Of a stretch of 64,000 nucleotides of DNA, positions 11,747-24,957 are shown in pieces. The translations under genes and the position numbers were made by a program. The stretch is from Rosa chinensis (taxonomy: Eukaryota > Streptophyta > Magnoliopsida > Rosales > Rosaceae). The notes beneath the pieces were generated by a model. The model was not told where the DNA came from. It saw nothing but the letters and a program-made list of their open reading frames with translations, and did not search any database. Position 1 is the first letter of the stretch, and every line of letters begins with the position of its first letter. Where the stretch lies: NCBI RefSeq assembly GCF_002994745.2, contig NC_037091.1, forward strand, positions 9,858,501 to 9,922,500. Reading direction: 5' to 3'.

Positions 11747-14700
11747 ATGTCCGCCTTATCCGCTCGCCGCCTCAAAGACCGCGGCGGCGTCGCCGCACCC
11801 ACCAAACCCGACAAGAGATCCTCCAGCGTCGGCAAGGAAAACCCGCCCGGGCCCACTTTCCGGACTTCGGCCCAGAAGCCCGCCATGCGGCCCGTTCCAC
11901 GTGTCGACAAGGCGGCCGCGAATACCTGCGGCGATGCGCGCGCGCGGTGGTCCATGCCTTCTGTGGCGAAAGGTAGGAGCTCTAGCCCTTCTGAGTTTTT
12001 TAGGGTTGCCGCATCGGGAAATGTTGGGCCGAAGAATCGGAGGGGTTCTGCGGATCGGGTCGAGAGGGGTCCGAGTCCGGGTTCGGGTTTGGGCGAGAGG
12101 GAAAGGTCAGGGAGTGCAGGGAGGAGTTTGAGTAGGGGAAGAGGATCAGGGGTTAGGGATTTGGAAGTCAAAGTTGGTCAATTGGGGGTTAGGGTTTTCA
12201 GGGATTTGAAAGATGATGGTAAAATTGGGGTGAAAAAGAATGGAACTTGTGGAGGACTGGAAGTGAAATCGGTGGAGATTGAGAAGAATTTTAGTGGGAT
12301 TAGGTCTAGGGTTTTGGGCAGTTGTGATGGAGTAGCTAATTTGAAAAACCCAGATGGGGTTGATGGTAGGGTTTTGGAGAGATCCAATAGTGGAAAGAGT
12401 AGAAGTAGTGATATTGGGAATCGAGCTGGTTTGGGATTGAAGGAGTCGAGTGAGAAATGTGTGAGCAATGGGAAGGTTTTGGAGGGTTTGAAGGAGAAGG
12501 GGTTGAAGGAAGAGGGAAGTAATGGCGGTCGAGTTGGTATAAAACATCCTAGTAAGCTTCATGAGAAGCTTGCTTTCTTGGAAGGGAAGGTGAAGAGGAT
12601 TGCGTCTGATATAAAGAAGACTAAGGAGATATTGGATATGAATAACCCAGATGCATCGAAGGTGATACTTTCTGATATTCAGGAGAAGATTACAGGGATT
12701 GAGAAGGCCATGGTACATGTTTCCAATGGCTCTGGTGGTAAGGTGTTGAAAGGTAATGAGCAGGATCACCAGGACGCCAAAGTGGTTGAGAACGGTCACA
12801 TTGAGCAGGTGTGTAAGGTGAAGAGTTCGGTAAAGGGTTTGAATCGTGAGGACTTGGAAGCTAGACTCTTTCCTCATCATAAGTTGATTAGAAACCGCAC
12901 AGCCTTGAAAGCATCATCAGAAAGTTCTCAATGTCAAGTAGTTGAAACCAGTTGTGAATCAAAAGTGGATGAAAAGACAGTGTGCCTTATAGATGAGAAC
13001 CCAATTGCTATAGATTTCTTGGCTTCCTTGGATAATGAGCAAACTCAAGTTTCTACAAGGGATGGACACGAGGATTTGGAAAATTGTGAGGTTCAAGCTG
13101 TGGATGGTGCCACCACTGCAGGAGTTGAAAAATCTTCAAAAATGGTCACTGGTAAGCAGGATGACGAGCTCATTCTTACAACTGATGAAACACTTGATGA
13201 GTCCGGTGATCAGGAGAATAGACAAGTGATCATTGATGAGGAAACTGAGGATACTAGCATTTACCAGCTCAATGGAATAGGCCAGAAGACCTCAACTGGT
13301 GGGTGGTTTATGTCTGAGGGTGAGTCAGTTCTTCTTGCTCATGATGATGGTTCGTGCACCTTCTATGATATTGTAAACTCTGAGGTATTTAACTTCTCAT
13401 TTTTGTTCGTTTAGCTTCATTGTTTACTTATGTATTATAATCATAGTCAAATGCTCCCCTTCAGTTGCTCTTTGCCCAATACTAATTAAGAAATTAAAAC
13501 ATTCAGATATTCTGCATACTATAATCCGCGATTTGCATTTTTTCCTCTAGCAGTCTGTTAGGTACATTGATTTTGGTTTGAACAATTGAGTTCATGTTAC
13601 AATTGCAAATATCTCTTGATTCATTATCAGTTTTATTAGAATTTTTGGTACAGAACAATGCAGGATAAAAAAATGATGTATGAGCAGATTGGCAATTGAG
13701 GGACATAAAGTTATAAGCAATGCATCTGAATCTTTTTTTATGTTGTTGACTGATGGTTCATTGTCTCTTCAGGAAAAGGCTTTGTACAAGCCTCCTGCAG
13801 GAGTTTCACCTAATATGTGGAGAGATTGCTGGATCATCCGAGCTCCTAGTGCAGATGGTTGCTCAGGAAGGTATGTTGTGGCTGCATCTGCTGGAAACAC
13901 AATGGATTCAGGTTTTTGCTCGTGGGATTTTTATGCCAAAGATGTGTGTGCTTTCCATATTGACGATGGTTTAGCCCCGTCAAGGACAGTACTTGGCCCC
14001 TTGCCCGACAACATCTCATACAGAAGAAACACTTTGTCTAATCTTTTGGATCCAGAAACTCAACAATGGTGGTATAGACCTTGTGGACCTCTTATTGTCT
14101 CATCTGCCACCTGTCAGAGAGTTGTGAGAATCTATGACATTCGTGACGGTGAGCAAGTTATGAAATGGGATGTACCGAAGCCTGTGTTAACAATGGATAA
14201 CTCAAGCCCCTTGCAGTGGAGAAACAGAGGAAAAGTTGTTGTAGCTGACATTGAAACAATTTCCATCTGGGATGTGAACTCTCTCAACCCTCAACCTTTA
14301 TTATCTGTTTCTTCTGCTGGTCGGAAAATCTCTGCTCTTCATGTGAATAACACTGACTCTGAACTTGGTGGCGGAGTTCGCCAAAGGTAGATGTTAAGCC
14401 TTTTACCTTTTATATTTATGCATTTGCTGGATGCAGCTCATTCAAGTTTTCTAGCATTGCTTGGTGAATTTGCTCTCAACATGGATCTTCTAGCATCCAT
14501 GAGCTTGAACATGTGACTGTTTTACTATTTTTCAATGTGATTGATATTGTAATCTCATTAGTGTTTTGTTCCCTAGCTTATTCAAATAATTATATAAAGG
14601 TAGTACTAGGATGAGAATGCACTAACTGAAGCTGTCATCTGTTTATTCTCATATATGAGACACTTGCAAAGAAGCTTTATTAATATTTACTCATGATTGC

Positions 14701-15234
14701 AGAGTAAGTTCAGCAGAAGCAGAAGGAAATGATGGAGTGTTCTGTACCCAGGATTCAATAAACATTCTAGATTTTCGCAATCCGTCTGGTATAGGTCTGA
14801 AAATACCAAAGCTTGGTGTAACAGCACAGTCAGTTTTCTCTCGTGGAGATTCCATCTTCCTTGGCTGCCCCAATGGAAGGTCTGGATGGAAAAAACAGTC
14901 CTCTTCACAAGTGCAACAGTTTTCAATTCGAAAACAAAGGCTAATAAGCACTTACGCCTTGCCAGAATCAAATGCTCACAGCCATCACACAGCTATTACT
15001 CAAGTTTGGGGGAACTCAAACCTAGTCATGGGTGTTTGTGGATTGGGGCTGTTTGTGTTTGATGCCTTGAAGGATGACGGTGTGCCATCTTTCACCAATG
15101 ATAGTGGAAGCACTCAAAAAGATTGTGAAGTCATTGGCCCAGATGACTTGTATGCACCTTCTTTTGATTACATGGACTCTCGTGCTCTTATCATATCAAG
15201 AGATCGCCCAGCATTATGGAGGCACTTATCGTAG
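11747..15234 (+). CDS. KIN14B-interacting protein homologue (At4g14310 type), WD40-like
   Basis: Three exons, 11747-13384, 13773-14386 and 14703-15234, have GT-AG junctions and compatible phases and give 927 aa. The N-terminal about 370 residues are low-complexity, basic and Ser/Gly-rich, with a probable coiled segment HEKLAFLEGKVKRIASDIKK. The C-terminal half carries the propeller-like region with GGWFMSEGESVLLAHDDGSC, CSGRYVVAASAGNTMDSGFC, VRIYDIRDGEQVMKWDV, DSINILDFRNPSGIG and a C-terminus ending ISRDRPALWRHLS. These blocks match what I recall of the Arabidopsis protein annotated as KIN14B-interacting, a transducin/WD40-like protein. The partner, a minus-end kinesin, suggests a cytoskeletal role, but the function is poorly known. 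The first exon is unusually GC-rich compared with its surroundings. Confidence 0.9.
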
Positions 15235-17181
15235 GTTTGCACACTTTCCTAGCATATTTCTTTTTAGAAAGAAAAAAAAAAAGAGTATCACCAGAAGACT
15301 GTTCTGTGTAATGTATTTTGTAGTTGTGCTAAGATGCTTCTGTAATGTGTTGTGTTATGTATAATATATTGCATGCTGTGTAATGTACATTTTGCCAGTT
15401 TTCAATCATTTTGTCAGTTTTATTACTCAAACTATTTCTTGGTGTTCTGATGAAGTTACCTTCCGATCACTTACACTTGAGGAGTTCAGGAAGATACTTG
15501 GTTATCTATATGATTAGGTGATAAGAGAAGAATACTCTTTGCGAGGGGTAGCCTGAGCTCAAGGGAAATTAATTCTCTGGCCCTTGAGCCTAAAACAGTT
15601 GTAAGGAAATAAAGAAAGATGCTCATGATAGTTGGAGGGAGTTGTGTCGTGTGGAGGAAATCCCTGCTGATTCAGTGCAGTTGAGATTGTCAAGAGCGTT
15701 GAGATGCTTCAACATGCAACCACCCCAGTTAGGAGTACATTGAAGTTGTTGATCTGGCTGAAAAGGGTTCATTTCCAAGCCAGCCACCACATCTCAGCTT
15801 CGGTCATTACTCGAACTGTTAAAAGAGTTGGAGAAGAACTTGTATGCTGTAAAAGATGGACGAACTCATCCTATATGATTTCTGATGTAACGTAGCTTGA
15901 AATCTGAATGAGAGTCGAACACATGCCCCATTGACATTCAAAGCTTTGGGTCTTATTGGACCATTGGATGAGGCAGCTTGGGTTAGTACAGTTATGGATA
16001 ATCAATAATCTTGTTGGGGGTTGGGTGACAGGCCCTTCTTGAAATGCACTTCTAAGTCGAGGATATTCACAACTCAGCTAAGAATCAATTGCTTTCCAAA
16101 TTATGGAGCTTCACATTTATGGTTTGGAACAGATGATTTGACATAAAATAATTTTCAATAAATTTGAGGGATTTAACTAGAGTTTTCTGTTTGTTTCGAC
16201 CACAAAAAAGATAACAAAAAAATATTAAATTTCAATACTGTATCATATTTGATCTCTAAATTACGTGACATTCGACATGATATGAGATGTTAGGTTCAAT
16301 CTTTATTTTTATTTTTTGTGTCTTCTCTGAATGTTAGGTTCAATCTTGAATAGTTGAATGTGTGACTTGTATATATGTAGAAGAGAAAATGCAAACGTGG
16401 GCCTTTCTATAACCGAAGATACAAAACCGTGGATATCTATCATTGGGCCTACCCCAAATTTGCCAACACCAAGTCTCATTTTCTATATAAGGAAAAAGAC
16501 GGAATGATCTGTTCTTCAATTATTGTAGAATACTGTGGTGTTACTGTGTTAGTTATCGAGCCGGAAAGTATGCTTATACTGTAACCTGTCACCTTTTTTA
16601 TTTTATTTTATTTTTAATTAATTAATTAATTTTTTTTTATTTTTGTAAGCAATAGCATGTCAAATTTATCAATAACAAGGAAAAAGTTGCTAGGAAGGAT
16701 CTTCATATATTGTTCAAGGGGTCATGCTAAGAGCCCATTTCTTGAAGTTACAAGGGGCCATGTGTGTTTTTAAATACCCTTTCTCGTAATCTATTGAGAA
16801 ACTAATATTACCAACCTCCATTGTAACTAAGATAATAAAGAATTTAGTAATAGTCTCTTCTTCTTGTAATTTGATCATGTTTTTGGGAAATAGAAATTGT
16901 TTATTTTCAAAAATGTACTATAAAACTCTTAGTGAAATGAGAGAGTTTGGACAGACCGATTTGAACCTGATCTAAGCAATTTTTTTATATTAAATCTATG
17001 ATTTATTTATTAGAAAAATGCTTTATAAATTTTCCAAATCAAACATATTCCCTAAATTAAAAGCTTCGTCACTATCGGTGCAATGAAATATTGCTTCAGT
17101 CATCGATCGATTAGACTCAGGTCCGCAGGTCTTATTAGCAAGTCTATTCGTGATCCATAAATATGAATATCACAAAGTTGC
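15235..17181. other. Intergenic DNA with a possible coding relic near 15.66-15.90 kb
   Basis: The first about 200 bp are probably 3' UTR. At about 15,680-15,880, a stretch reads VEIVKSVEMLQHATTPVRST in one frame and KPATTSQLRSLLELLKELEK in another. Both look protein-like but are interrupted, so it may be a degraded exon of unknown origin. The remainder is AT-rich with A/T homopolymers and no recognised feature. Confidence 0.35.
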
Positions 17182-17449
17182 TAGTGTGACAGGATCCGCC
17201 CCGAAATCTCACCTTGAAATCCGAGGTGGCCTTGCAGAACTCACTTTTCAAGAAAATCCTACCAAAAATTGGCAGAACTTTCCCTAAAAGTGAACAACCC
17301 AAAACCTGTTAAAACAAATTTACACTTCTAAACAAACATCCTTAAACTCCTGGAGCAACCCTGCCCCCAAAACCGAACAACTCCACAATTTAGATTATCA
17401 AAATAATCCAAATATCCCAAATTTACAACCAACTCATAGTTTATAATAT

Positions 17450-20400
17450 GGACTAAATTCAGTTTAGTCCCTCAAACTTTAGGACAATCTTCACTTTGGT
17501 CCCTCATCTTTTTTTTAATCATGGTCGTCCCTGTTCTCCCAAATGTCATCAGTCTCGTCCAAATTTTAAATTTCCCTCCATTTGTGACGTCAGCTGTCGA
17601 GCTGGAGCCGACACTTGAGCCCACATGTCAGATTTTGAACCACAGTTTGGACAAAATGTCCAAATTGGCCCTGGTTACCGTTTTCCTCCCTTATGGCCTC
17701 GATTAGGCGACCAGAAACTCAAAACCTAATCCCTAATCTCGAAAACACACTCTCTATCTATCTCTCATCTTCAACTTCTGGAAACCCAGATAAAAGAACC
17801 AAGATTAAAGTACCCAGATCAATAGATAAGTGGATTAGAAATCGAACGCGACGGTGAACGACATGGCCGGGGCTGATGACGACTGGATTCCCCGATTGGA
17901 AAACGGAGGCAAGGATATTCCCAATTACAGTAAGTTAGGTTTTTGTTACAGTGAAATTTAGGGTTTTATTACGGTGAAATTTAGGGTTTTTTCTACCCAT
18001 TACGATGGTTTACTGTGTGAGGTTTTGGGTTTTGATTTCTGGGTTTCTAAATTTAGGGTTTTGTAGGCTATGGTATAGGAAGCTTCTGAAATGTGATTTT
18101 AGAGTAGTACAGAGGGTTGTCTATTTCTCTTTCATAGGAATTGGAAGATTTGAATAATAGAAGGTCCGTAATAGAATATGCATGTGAAGCTCGTTAGGTA
18201 GCTGAAATAGAAGGTTTTTATAGTGGTCCTCATAAGTGTTGTTGTGGTCCTACTTAAGAATTCATTTTTTAGGGTCTAAGTGGTTGGAAAACTTTGTAAA
18301 CTGGGTTGGTGATGATTTATGACTTTAGGTTTAGGGCATTTGTGCTTGTGCTATTCTATACTAGTTTTTGGATTGTTGTACTTGTAGTTTTGCTAAGTCA
18401 TGTTGGTAAATGAGTTTGTTTATGGTCCTTTGTTTTGCAATGCAGTACATCCAGATTATTTTACCATGAAGGTATATCATGGTGGATATGTAGATTACAT
18501 AGAAAATAAGTATATTGGTGGAAGCATATCTTATAATGATCATATGGACAAGGACAAGATGAGCTTGACTGAGGTAGATGGGACGGTGAGGGGTATTAAT
18601 CCTGCTTATATTGGGAAAAGGATTTACTATTGGTACTCAATAGGATCTGAGGATGATGCAATAACGAAGTTGAACACTGACAAGGATACGATCACAATGT
18701 GTTGTTGTGTGCCAGAGATAAGGGTGGTGATACTATCTCTTGACCACAAGGATTTGTACGATGATCAACAAGAAGAAGAACTCGATGACTTATTTATGTA
18801 TGAGGACCAAGTACCAGAGTGGGGGTTCAGTCAAGCTAGAACCAGTGGGGTTGTCATTGAGGAACTTCCTGATTCACCAAGGAAGCCAAGAACATCTGTG
18901 AATATTGAAGAGCTCCCTCCTTCTCGTAAGAAGCAACCTAAGGTGGGCAATGAACAAAAGGGCAGAAGATTTAAAAGGTGTGTAGAAAGGAAGAAGCTGC
19001 CTCCTGTGATTATTAGGGAGCCTCAAGATGATGTTCCTACTCAACAGAGCAGAGCTCCAACCATTGATCCCAGTGATACGGGAAAGAAGAAATTGGAGAC
19101 TGAAGAAGTTGATGACTTTGATGATAGTTCTGATGGAATGGGTGGACAAGATGATGGATGGGTTGAAGAAGAGGAATATGAGGAAAATGATGAGTTTTCT
19201 GGAAAAGATAATTCTGAGGATGATGATTATAATTCTACTTCAGATGATGATGAGTATGCATCATATGGAGTAGATGATAATTTTTTGTTTGATTGGTTAA
19301 CAGAAGATGAGGTAGGTACCAGGTCTCAAGAAGAAGGATGCTATATGGATGGTGAGGCTGTTAGGGGGAGTAATGAGGAGGAGGGAGGGATAGGAGTGGG
19401 TGATTTTGAAGACAATGAGGGTATGTATGGAGCTGTAGATTCAGATGAGGAAGGAATTGGCCATAAGTATAATTCTGATGATGAAGGAGAGGGAGATAGA
19501 TTTCCAGAGCTTAACCCTAAAGTGGATATGAGAGACCCTCATTTCTGTAAGGGTATGGAGTTTGCTTCCCCCAAGATACTTAGGGCTGCTATCAGAGAGA
19601 GGGGAATTCAAAATGGTTGGGAGCCTCTATTTCTAAAGAATGACAAGGTCAAATTGAGGGCTATATGCAAGGCTGAAGACTGTCCATTCGAGTTATTTGC
19701 ATAAAAAATGCAGCATGAAGATACCCTCATGATTAAGACATACCATGGAGAGCATAGCTGTGCAAGAGTATATGAGAACAGTACTGTGAAGACCCCCTAC
19801 CTCACTAACAAGTTTGTAGACCAGATAAAGTTGAATCCTAACATTTCAACAGGTATATGTGTTTTTTATTGATCTGAGACTTGTGCATTGAGGGCTATAT
19901 GTTAAGTGATGTATGCATTGATTACTAATAGTGAAATTTGGGTGTTTTATGTTTCAGAAACACTTGCACAGACCATGGCAGCTGGAGTGAAAGCAAGAGT
20001 TTCTTTTCAACAAGCTTATAGGACCAAGAAGGCAGCACTGAAGAGGGTTGAGAGGTCAATGAAAGAGCAATATGCTAGGGTATAAGACTATGCAAAGGAG
20101 TTGAAGAGAGTGGATCCTGACACAACAGTTGAGATCATTTGTGACTTCAACAACACTGAGAAGCTCCCTGTTTTTCAGAGGATGTATGTGTGCTTCGGAG
20201 CTCTGAAGAGGGGTTTTAGGGCTGGTTGCATACCCATTTTTGGATTAGATGGGTGCCACCTTAAGAGTGCATTTGGTGTCAGTTGTTGGCAGCTGTGGGT
20301 TTGGATCCTAACAACACCACATATATTGTTGCATATGCTACGGTGGAGATGGAAAGTAAAGATTCATGGGATTGGTTTATGAGGATTTTGGTGAATGACC

Positions 20401-22450
20401 TAGACATTAGGGGAGAAGGAAATGGGTATACCATAATTTCTGACAAGCAAAAAGGGTTGCTTCTAGCTTGTGAAGCTGTTCTCCCATTAGCAGAACACAG
20501 GTTCTGTGTCAGGCAGTTGTGGACAAATTTCAACAAGTTGTTCCCAGGAAAAGTCATGAAAGACCAGCTTTGGGCAATTGCAAAATCCACTACAATGGCT
20601 TATTATTGGAAGGAGATGGTCCTCATGAAGCAGATGGACCCAGGAGCATATGATTGGTTAACAAGTAAGTTTCATTCACCCAATTTTGTTTGATTAGTCC
20701 TACATGATATGAGAAGAGTACTAGGGTTTAACAAGTAGTCTATTATGATGTGCAGATCCTAGAAGACCACCTAAGCACTGGTGTAAAGCACACTTTGACA
20801 CTGTTCTAAAATGTGATGTGCTTCTAAACAACCTTTGTGAAAGCTTCAATGCCTTCATCCTACCTGCAAGGTCCAAGCCAGTCATATCATGCTTTGAGGA
20901 TATTAGAGTGAAGATGATGAAGAGGATTGCCATGAGGAAACAGAAGATGAGCAGAATTGTAGACCCCATCTGCCTCAAGCCTAGAGAAATTCTAGATAAG
21001 AACAAAGTAAAGTCTACAACAGATTGCATCCCTTATGGTACTAGCAGCCAACAAATTGAGGTAGAAAGCATTGGAGGATCCAAATATGTGGTTGATTTGA
21101 GTAGAAGAACATGTGCTTGTAGGAGATGGGATCTCACTGGCATACCATGCAAGCATGCCATATCTGCAATCAATTTCATGAGGCAAAAACCTGAAGACTA
21201 TGTCGATGCATCCTACCAGACAAGCACCTACATGGCCATTTACTCTAACACTGTGAAACCTGTTAATGGTATGGACTTATGGCTCCCTTCTGATGAACCT
21301 GCCATCCTCCCACCACAATACAATAGGCAGCCTGGTAGGCCAAGGACCAAAAGGATAAAAGATGCATCAGAGAAGGAGACTGATGGTCCTAAGCTTGGAA
21401 GGGTTCAAAAATCACTGAAGTGTAGCAACTGTGGCATTTTGGTCCACAATATGAAGACTTGCCATAGGCACCTACCACCTAAGACAACAGCAACTAAAGG
21501 TACCAAGAAGAGAAAGCTCAACAATGGAGATGCATCAACTACTCAACCTCAGGTTGCTTCTGCTCATGAATTGTTATTGGTTTTTGACTTTAGAGTTGTG
21601 CCTTCTTGTTATTATACTGACCACCTTACTTATTGCAGCCAAAGCGTAGCAAAAGGCCCCTAAAGTCAAAGAATGAGCTTAGATCAAAGGCAAAGCAGAA
21701 AGCTGTGGAACAAAAAGTAGTTTCAATATAAACTTCTTGTGATGGTGATTGTATTGAAATGTGATTTGTTTAAAAATGTGGTTTTTGGTTTTGCCCCTAT
21801 AGAAAAAATATAACGAAAAAAAGGCAGCAGCAAGAGCTTCAACAGCTAGACCTACTGCAACCAAAGGTAGACCACCAAGAGCTCCCTCAAGCAAGGGTAA
21901 AGATGCTTTTGCACAAACTTCACAAGTTTCATCCAGGTCATCTGTAAGGATCAGAGAAAATGCAAAGAGTCGTGGAAAATAGAGCAAAGGGATAATCTGA
22001 TTAGGAATCAAGGTTAGGAGATAGAATTTGTGCAAATTATTTGGGTTTGGTCATTTTATAGTGATTGTCTCATTTCGCAACCCTTTATGGTATGTTTGCA
22101 AGATTAAAACCCTTTATGTTTGGTTCTGTTGGCAACAACTCTGGTGTTTTTTTTATTAGTTTTGGTACTTAATGTAGTTGATTACCATATTAGATGAGGA
22201 TTAATTTCAAATTTGGAGGCAAAATATGTAAAAATGTCGATTCTGCCCTCCTGGAACTGTTCAAAATCTGACATGTGGGCTCAAGTGTCGGCTCCAGCTC
22301 GGCAGCTGATGTCACAAATGGAGGGAGATTTAAAATTTGGACAAGGCTGATGACATTTGGGAGAACAGGGACGACCGTGATTAAAAAAAAAGATGAGGGA
22401 CCAAAGTGAAGATTGGCCTAATGTTTGAGGGACTAAACTGAATTTAGTCC
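17450..22450. mobile_element. Full-length Mutator-like DNA transposon
   Basis: The element is about 5.0 kb with terminal inverted repeats of about 200 bp. The outer end is ggactaaattcagtttagtc and its inverse closes the right side. Shared inner landmarks include gggacgacc and ttgagcccacatgtcagatt. The 9-bp duplication ttataatat flanks it exactly at 17441-17449 and 22451-22459. The arms match closely with a few substitutions, so it inserted after the host LTR and is moderately young. It carries one gene on the plus strand, a MURA-type transposase that is now broken. Confidence 0.95.
17863..21982 (+). pseudogene. MULE transposase (MURA type), disabled
   Basis: A short first exon (MAGADDDWIPRLENGGK) is spliced at aca/gtaagt to a long exon beginning YIHPDYFTMKVYHGG, a PB1-like N-terminal domain. 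A long acidic region follows, then a Mutator DNA-binding segment ending CPFELFA. The catalytic region shows DGCHLKSAFG (first Asp), VAYATVEMESKDSWDWF and NNLCESFNAF (probable Glu). A SWIM zinc finger (CACRRWDLTGIPCKH) and a zinc knuckle (CSNCGILVHNMKTCH) come after it, and a basic tail ends at 21980-21982. Damage seen: TAA at 19702-19704, TAA at 20083-20085, and a one-base frameshift near 20280 that separates the first Asp from the rest. The protein cannot be made intact from this copy. Confidence 0.92.
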
Positions 22451-24318
22451 TTATAATATTAATACAAAAGTCTAATGGTTATCAGGGCAGTCTAAGGACA
22501 AACAAATATGATACACAAAGTAGGTTAGCCAGTAACCTACAGATGATAGATGGTAGTGATCGTGCTAAGTCTCAACTCCTAAGCCGAACAGCTATACTAC
22601 AAATTGGGTATTTGAAACCAAAGGGCCCAGGGGAAAGCAAGTGAGAAACATGTTAGCGTGAGTGGACAGAAATAATTGTTTCACAAGAAATCGAAAATAA
22701 GAAGAGCTTAATACTTTCCATCATTTATTTCTTTAAAAGTCCCATGCATGTAACATTTACAAAGAATAACTCTCTAAATTTGAATACTCAAGAAAAACAA
22801 GTCAGCCCCTTTGGTTAAGAGACATCGGACTAGCCCCGCTAGTCAAGTAGCAATAGAGTATGGGGAAGAAGTTATTACCATACAAGTAAGGGAGCCTCCC
22901 AGGCTTGGGTTGGAGCCTCCCAAGCTCTTCACTCAATTCACCCACAAACACATAGTAAGCAGGGAGAGGAGTACTAATAGACTAGCTAGCAATAAAATAA
23001 GACGACCCAAGTATGGTGGTGTAAAATCACACAAAAACCGAAAACCAGTAAAGCTTCCCCAAAATCTCACAAAGAAGAATACGAGTACAATTCTCAACCG
23101 TGCTCTGAAATTCACAAAAAAAAAAGGCAAATAAACCACCGGCATGTCCTACATGCAAAGGCACACTCAAAAAGAGAAATATCTCATGACAAAAATCATT
23201 AACCATAAATTCTGGAATTTCCTCAGAAATCTCGATCTCAAATCCAATCACAAAGTAAATCAACTTCCGGAAAATCACAATCGAAAATAATAATTTAAAC
23301 TTCCAAAATAATTCTCACATATGCTTCAAACAACATAAATAAAAGTGTTCACATTTAAAAGCGGTTGCATGCATATTTTCTTTCGAAATAAAAGTCCACT
23401 CACAGTATATGGCTAAACCTGCTGTCTATCTGAACTCTCCTCTTGATCGAGAATCCTCCTCACGTCCTGTACAATGCAGCACTCATAAATAACTAAGCAC
23501 GGACCGGAAATTAAATTTACGTTAAATAAAAACCTAATTCTAAATATCGCATCTAAGCACCAAAACCTCCAACCTTCCTCGGATTCCTTCCAAACTCCAC
23601 CACTAATATCGGTTCGTTGATTAAAGTGTTCCATAGAGGAAATGAGGGAGATCCAATGGTCGGATTCCTATAAATCGACAACCGGAACTCCAAATTTCAT
23701 AAACTCACAATCGATATCAAACTTCTCCAATTTCCTCTAAAATTTTATCTACAATTTCTACAACTCCCAAATAATTTATCTAGCCAAAAACAGCAAATCA
23801 GAATCTGCCCTAGACACCACCAAGCTCCACCAACAGTGGCAGCGCGTGGGCTCCGCTCGTCGCCGGCCAACCACAAACCGGGTCACCAAATTTCATCAAC
23901 AATATCTTCTCAACATTCCTAAGATCTTTCTCAACTACGGCAATGCCAAAAAATACCTTGGTTAGCCGGAATTGAAGAAAAACCGCAAGAACACCAATAT
24001 GAACAGTGAAATCTTCAAATCGTCGATTCTCCTTCTACACCTCAAATTGGGTTATGAAACTTGGAGGGATTAATCAGTGGAGGATGAGCTTTCCAAAATG
24101 ACCGGAATCGGGAGAAATCACCGAAAATGTCAAACTGCTACAGTGGATGTTTTTGGCTTCGATCTTTCTTCTCTGGCCAAATCTCCATGAACCATCCCTA
24201 TAGACTTGAGCGGGAGGACGAGAAGGTCCTATCAACACCAGTGGCTTGCCGTCAGGTGGTCGAACGCCGGAGTTATGTCGGAAAAACCAAACTACCCGAA
24301 GAGAGAGAGAAAAGGCAT

Positions 24319-24422
<104 letters not shown>

Positions 24423-24615
24423 CACATATGTACGAACTTGGTTTAACGTCCTCTACGACTTTCATTAAGGAAATTTTCTCAAAAACTGATAAAAAAAAAA
24501 GTTAACTTTTAGGGCCACTAAAAGTGTCGAACAAAGTAAAAGGTGAAAGTAATTGTCGTTTACCATTCAAATAACTAGTAAACCGATAAATTTAGGTTCG
24601 AGATGTAACATAGTG

Positions 24616-24957
24616 AGTCTCTTGTTCATCCATAAATATGACAAGTCATCCAAGTTTCTCCCTTGTTTTTTATTAGAGGGAGCAGATTATATTCATAAAG
24701 GCAAATTATCTCTCTTTTTTTTTTTTTGAAAGGAACAAATTATCTCATTTAGGTGGGGGTAATCTGATTATGGTTTTCAGATGTGGCACGTTTGTATGCA
24801 TGTGCCTATAACACTTTTTTAGTTTCTATCGCTCCCATCAGTGGCTCTCTCTAGACTTCTATATATAAGTCTATGATCGAAAAGCATATCACAAGTCAAA
24901 GTGACTATCTGGCTTGCCACAATTTCAGAGAGATAGAGAGAGACAGAGTAGAGAGAG
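24616..24957 (+). promoter_or_regulatory. FAO promoter and 5' UTR
   Basis: A TATA box (ctatatataag) lies at about 24,858-24,868, roughly 90 bp before the FAO start codon. A GA-rich leader (gagagatagagagagacaga) precedes the ATG. The boundary of the long LTR is only about 350 bp upstream of the ATG, so the LTR and the nested MULE may act on this promoter. Confidence 0.6.

Noticed and set aside
12146..12880. 244-aa open frame on the minus strand opposite exon 1 of the KIN14B-interacting-protein gene
   Set aside because: It is the shadow of a strongly coding plus-strand exon, with a Leu/Thr/Asn bias typical of antisense reading.
22811..23134. 107-aa basic ORF
   Set aside because: It lies within the long LTR, shows no domain, and has the composition of AT-rich DNA; not supported as a gene.
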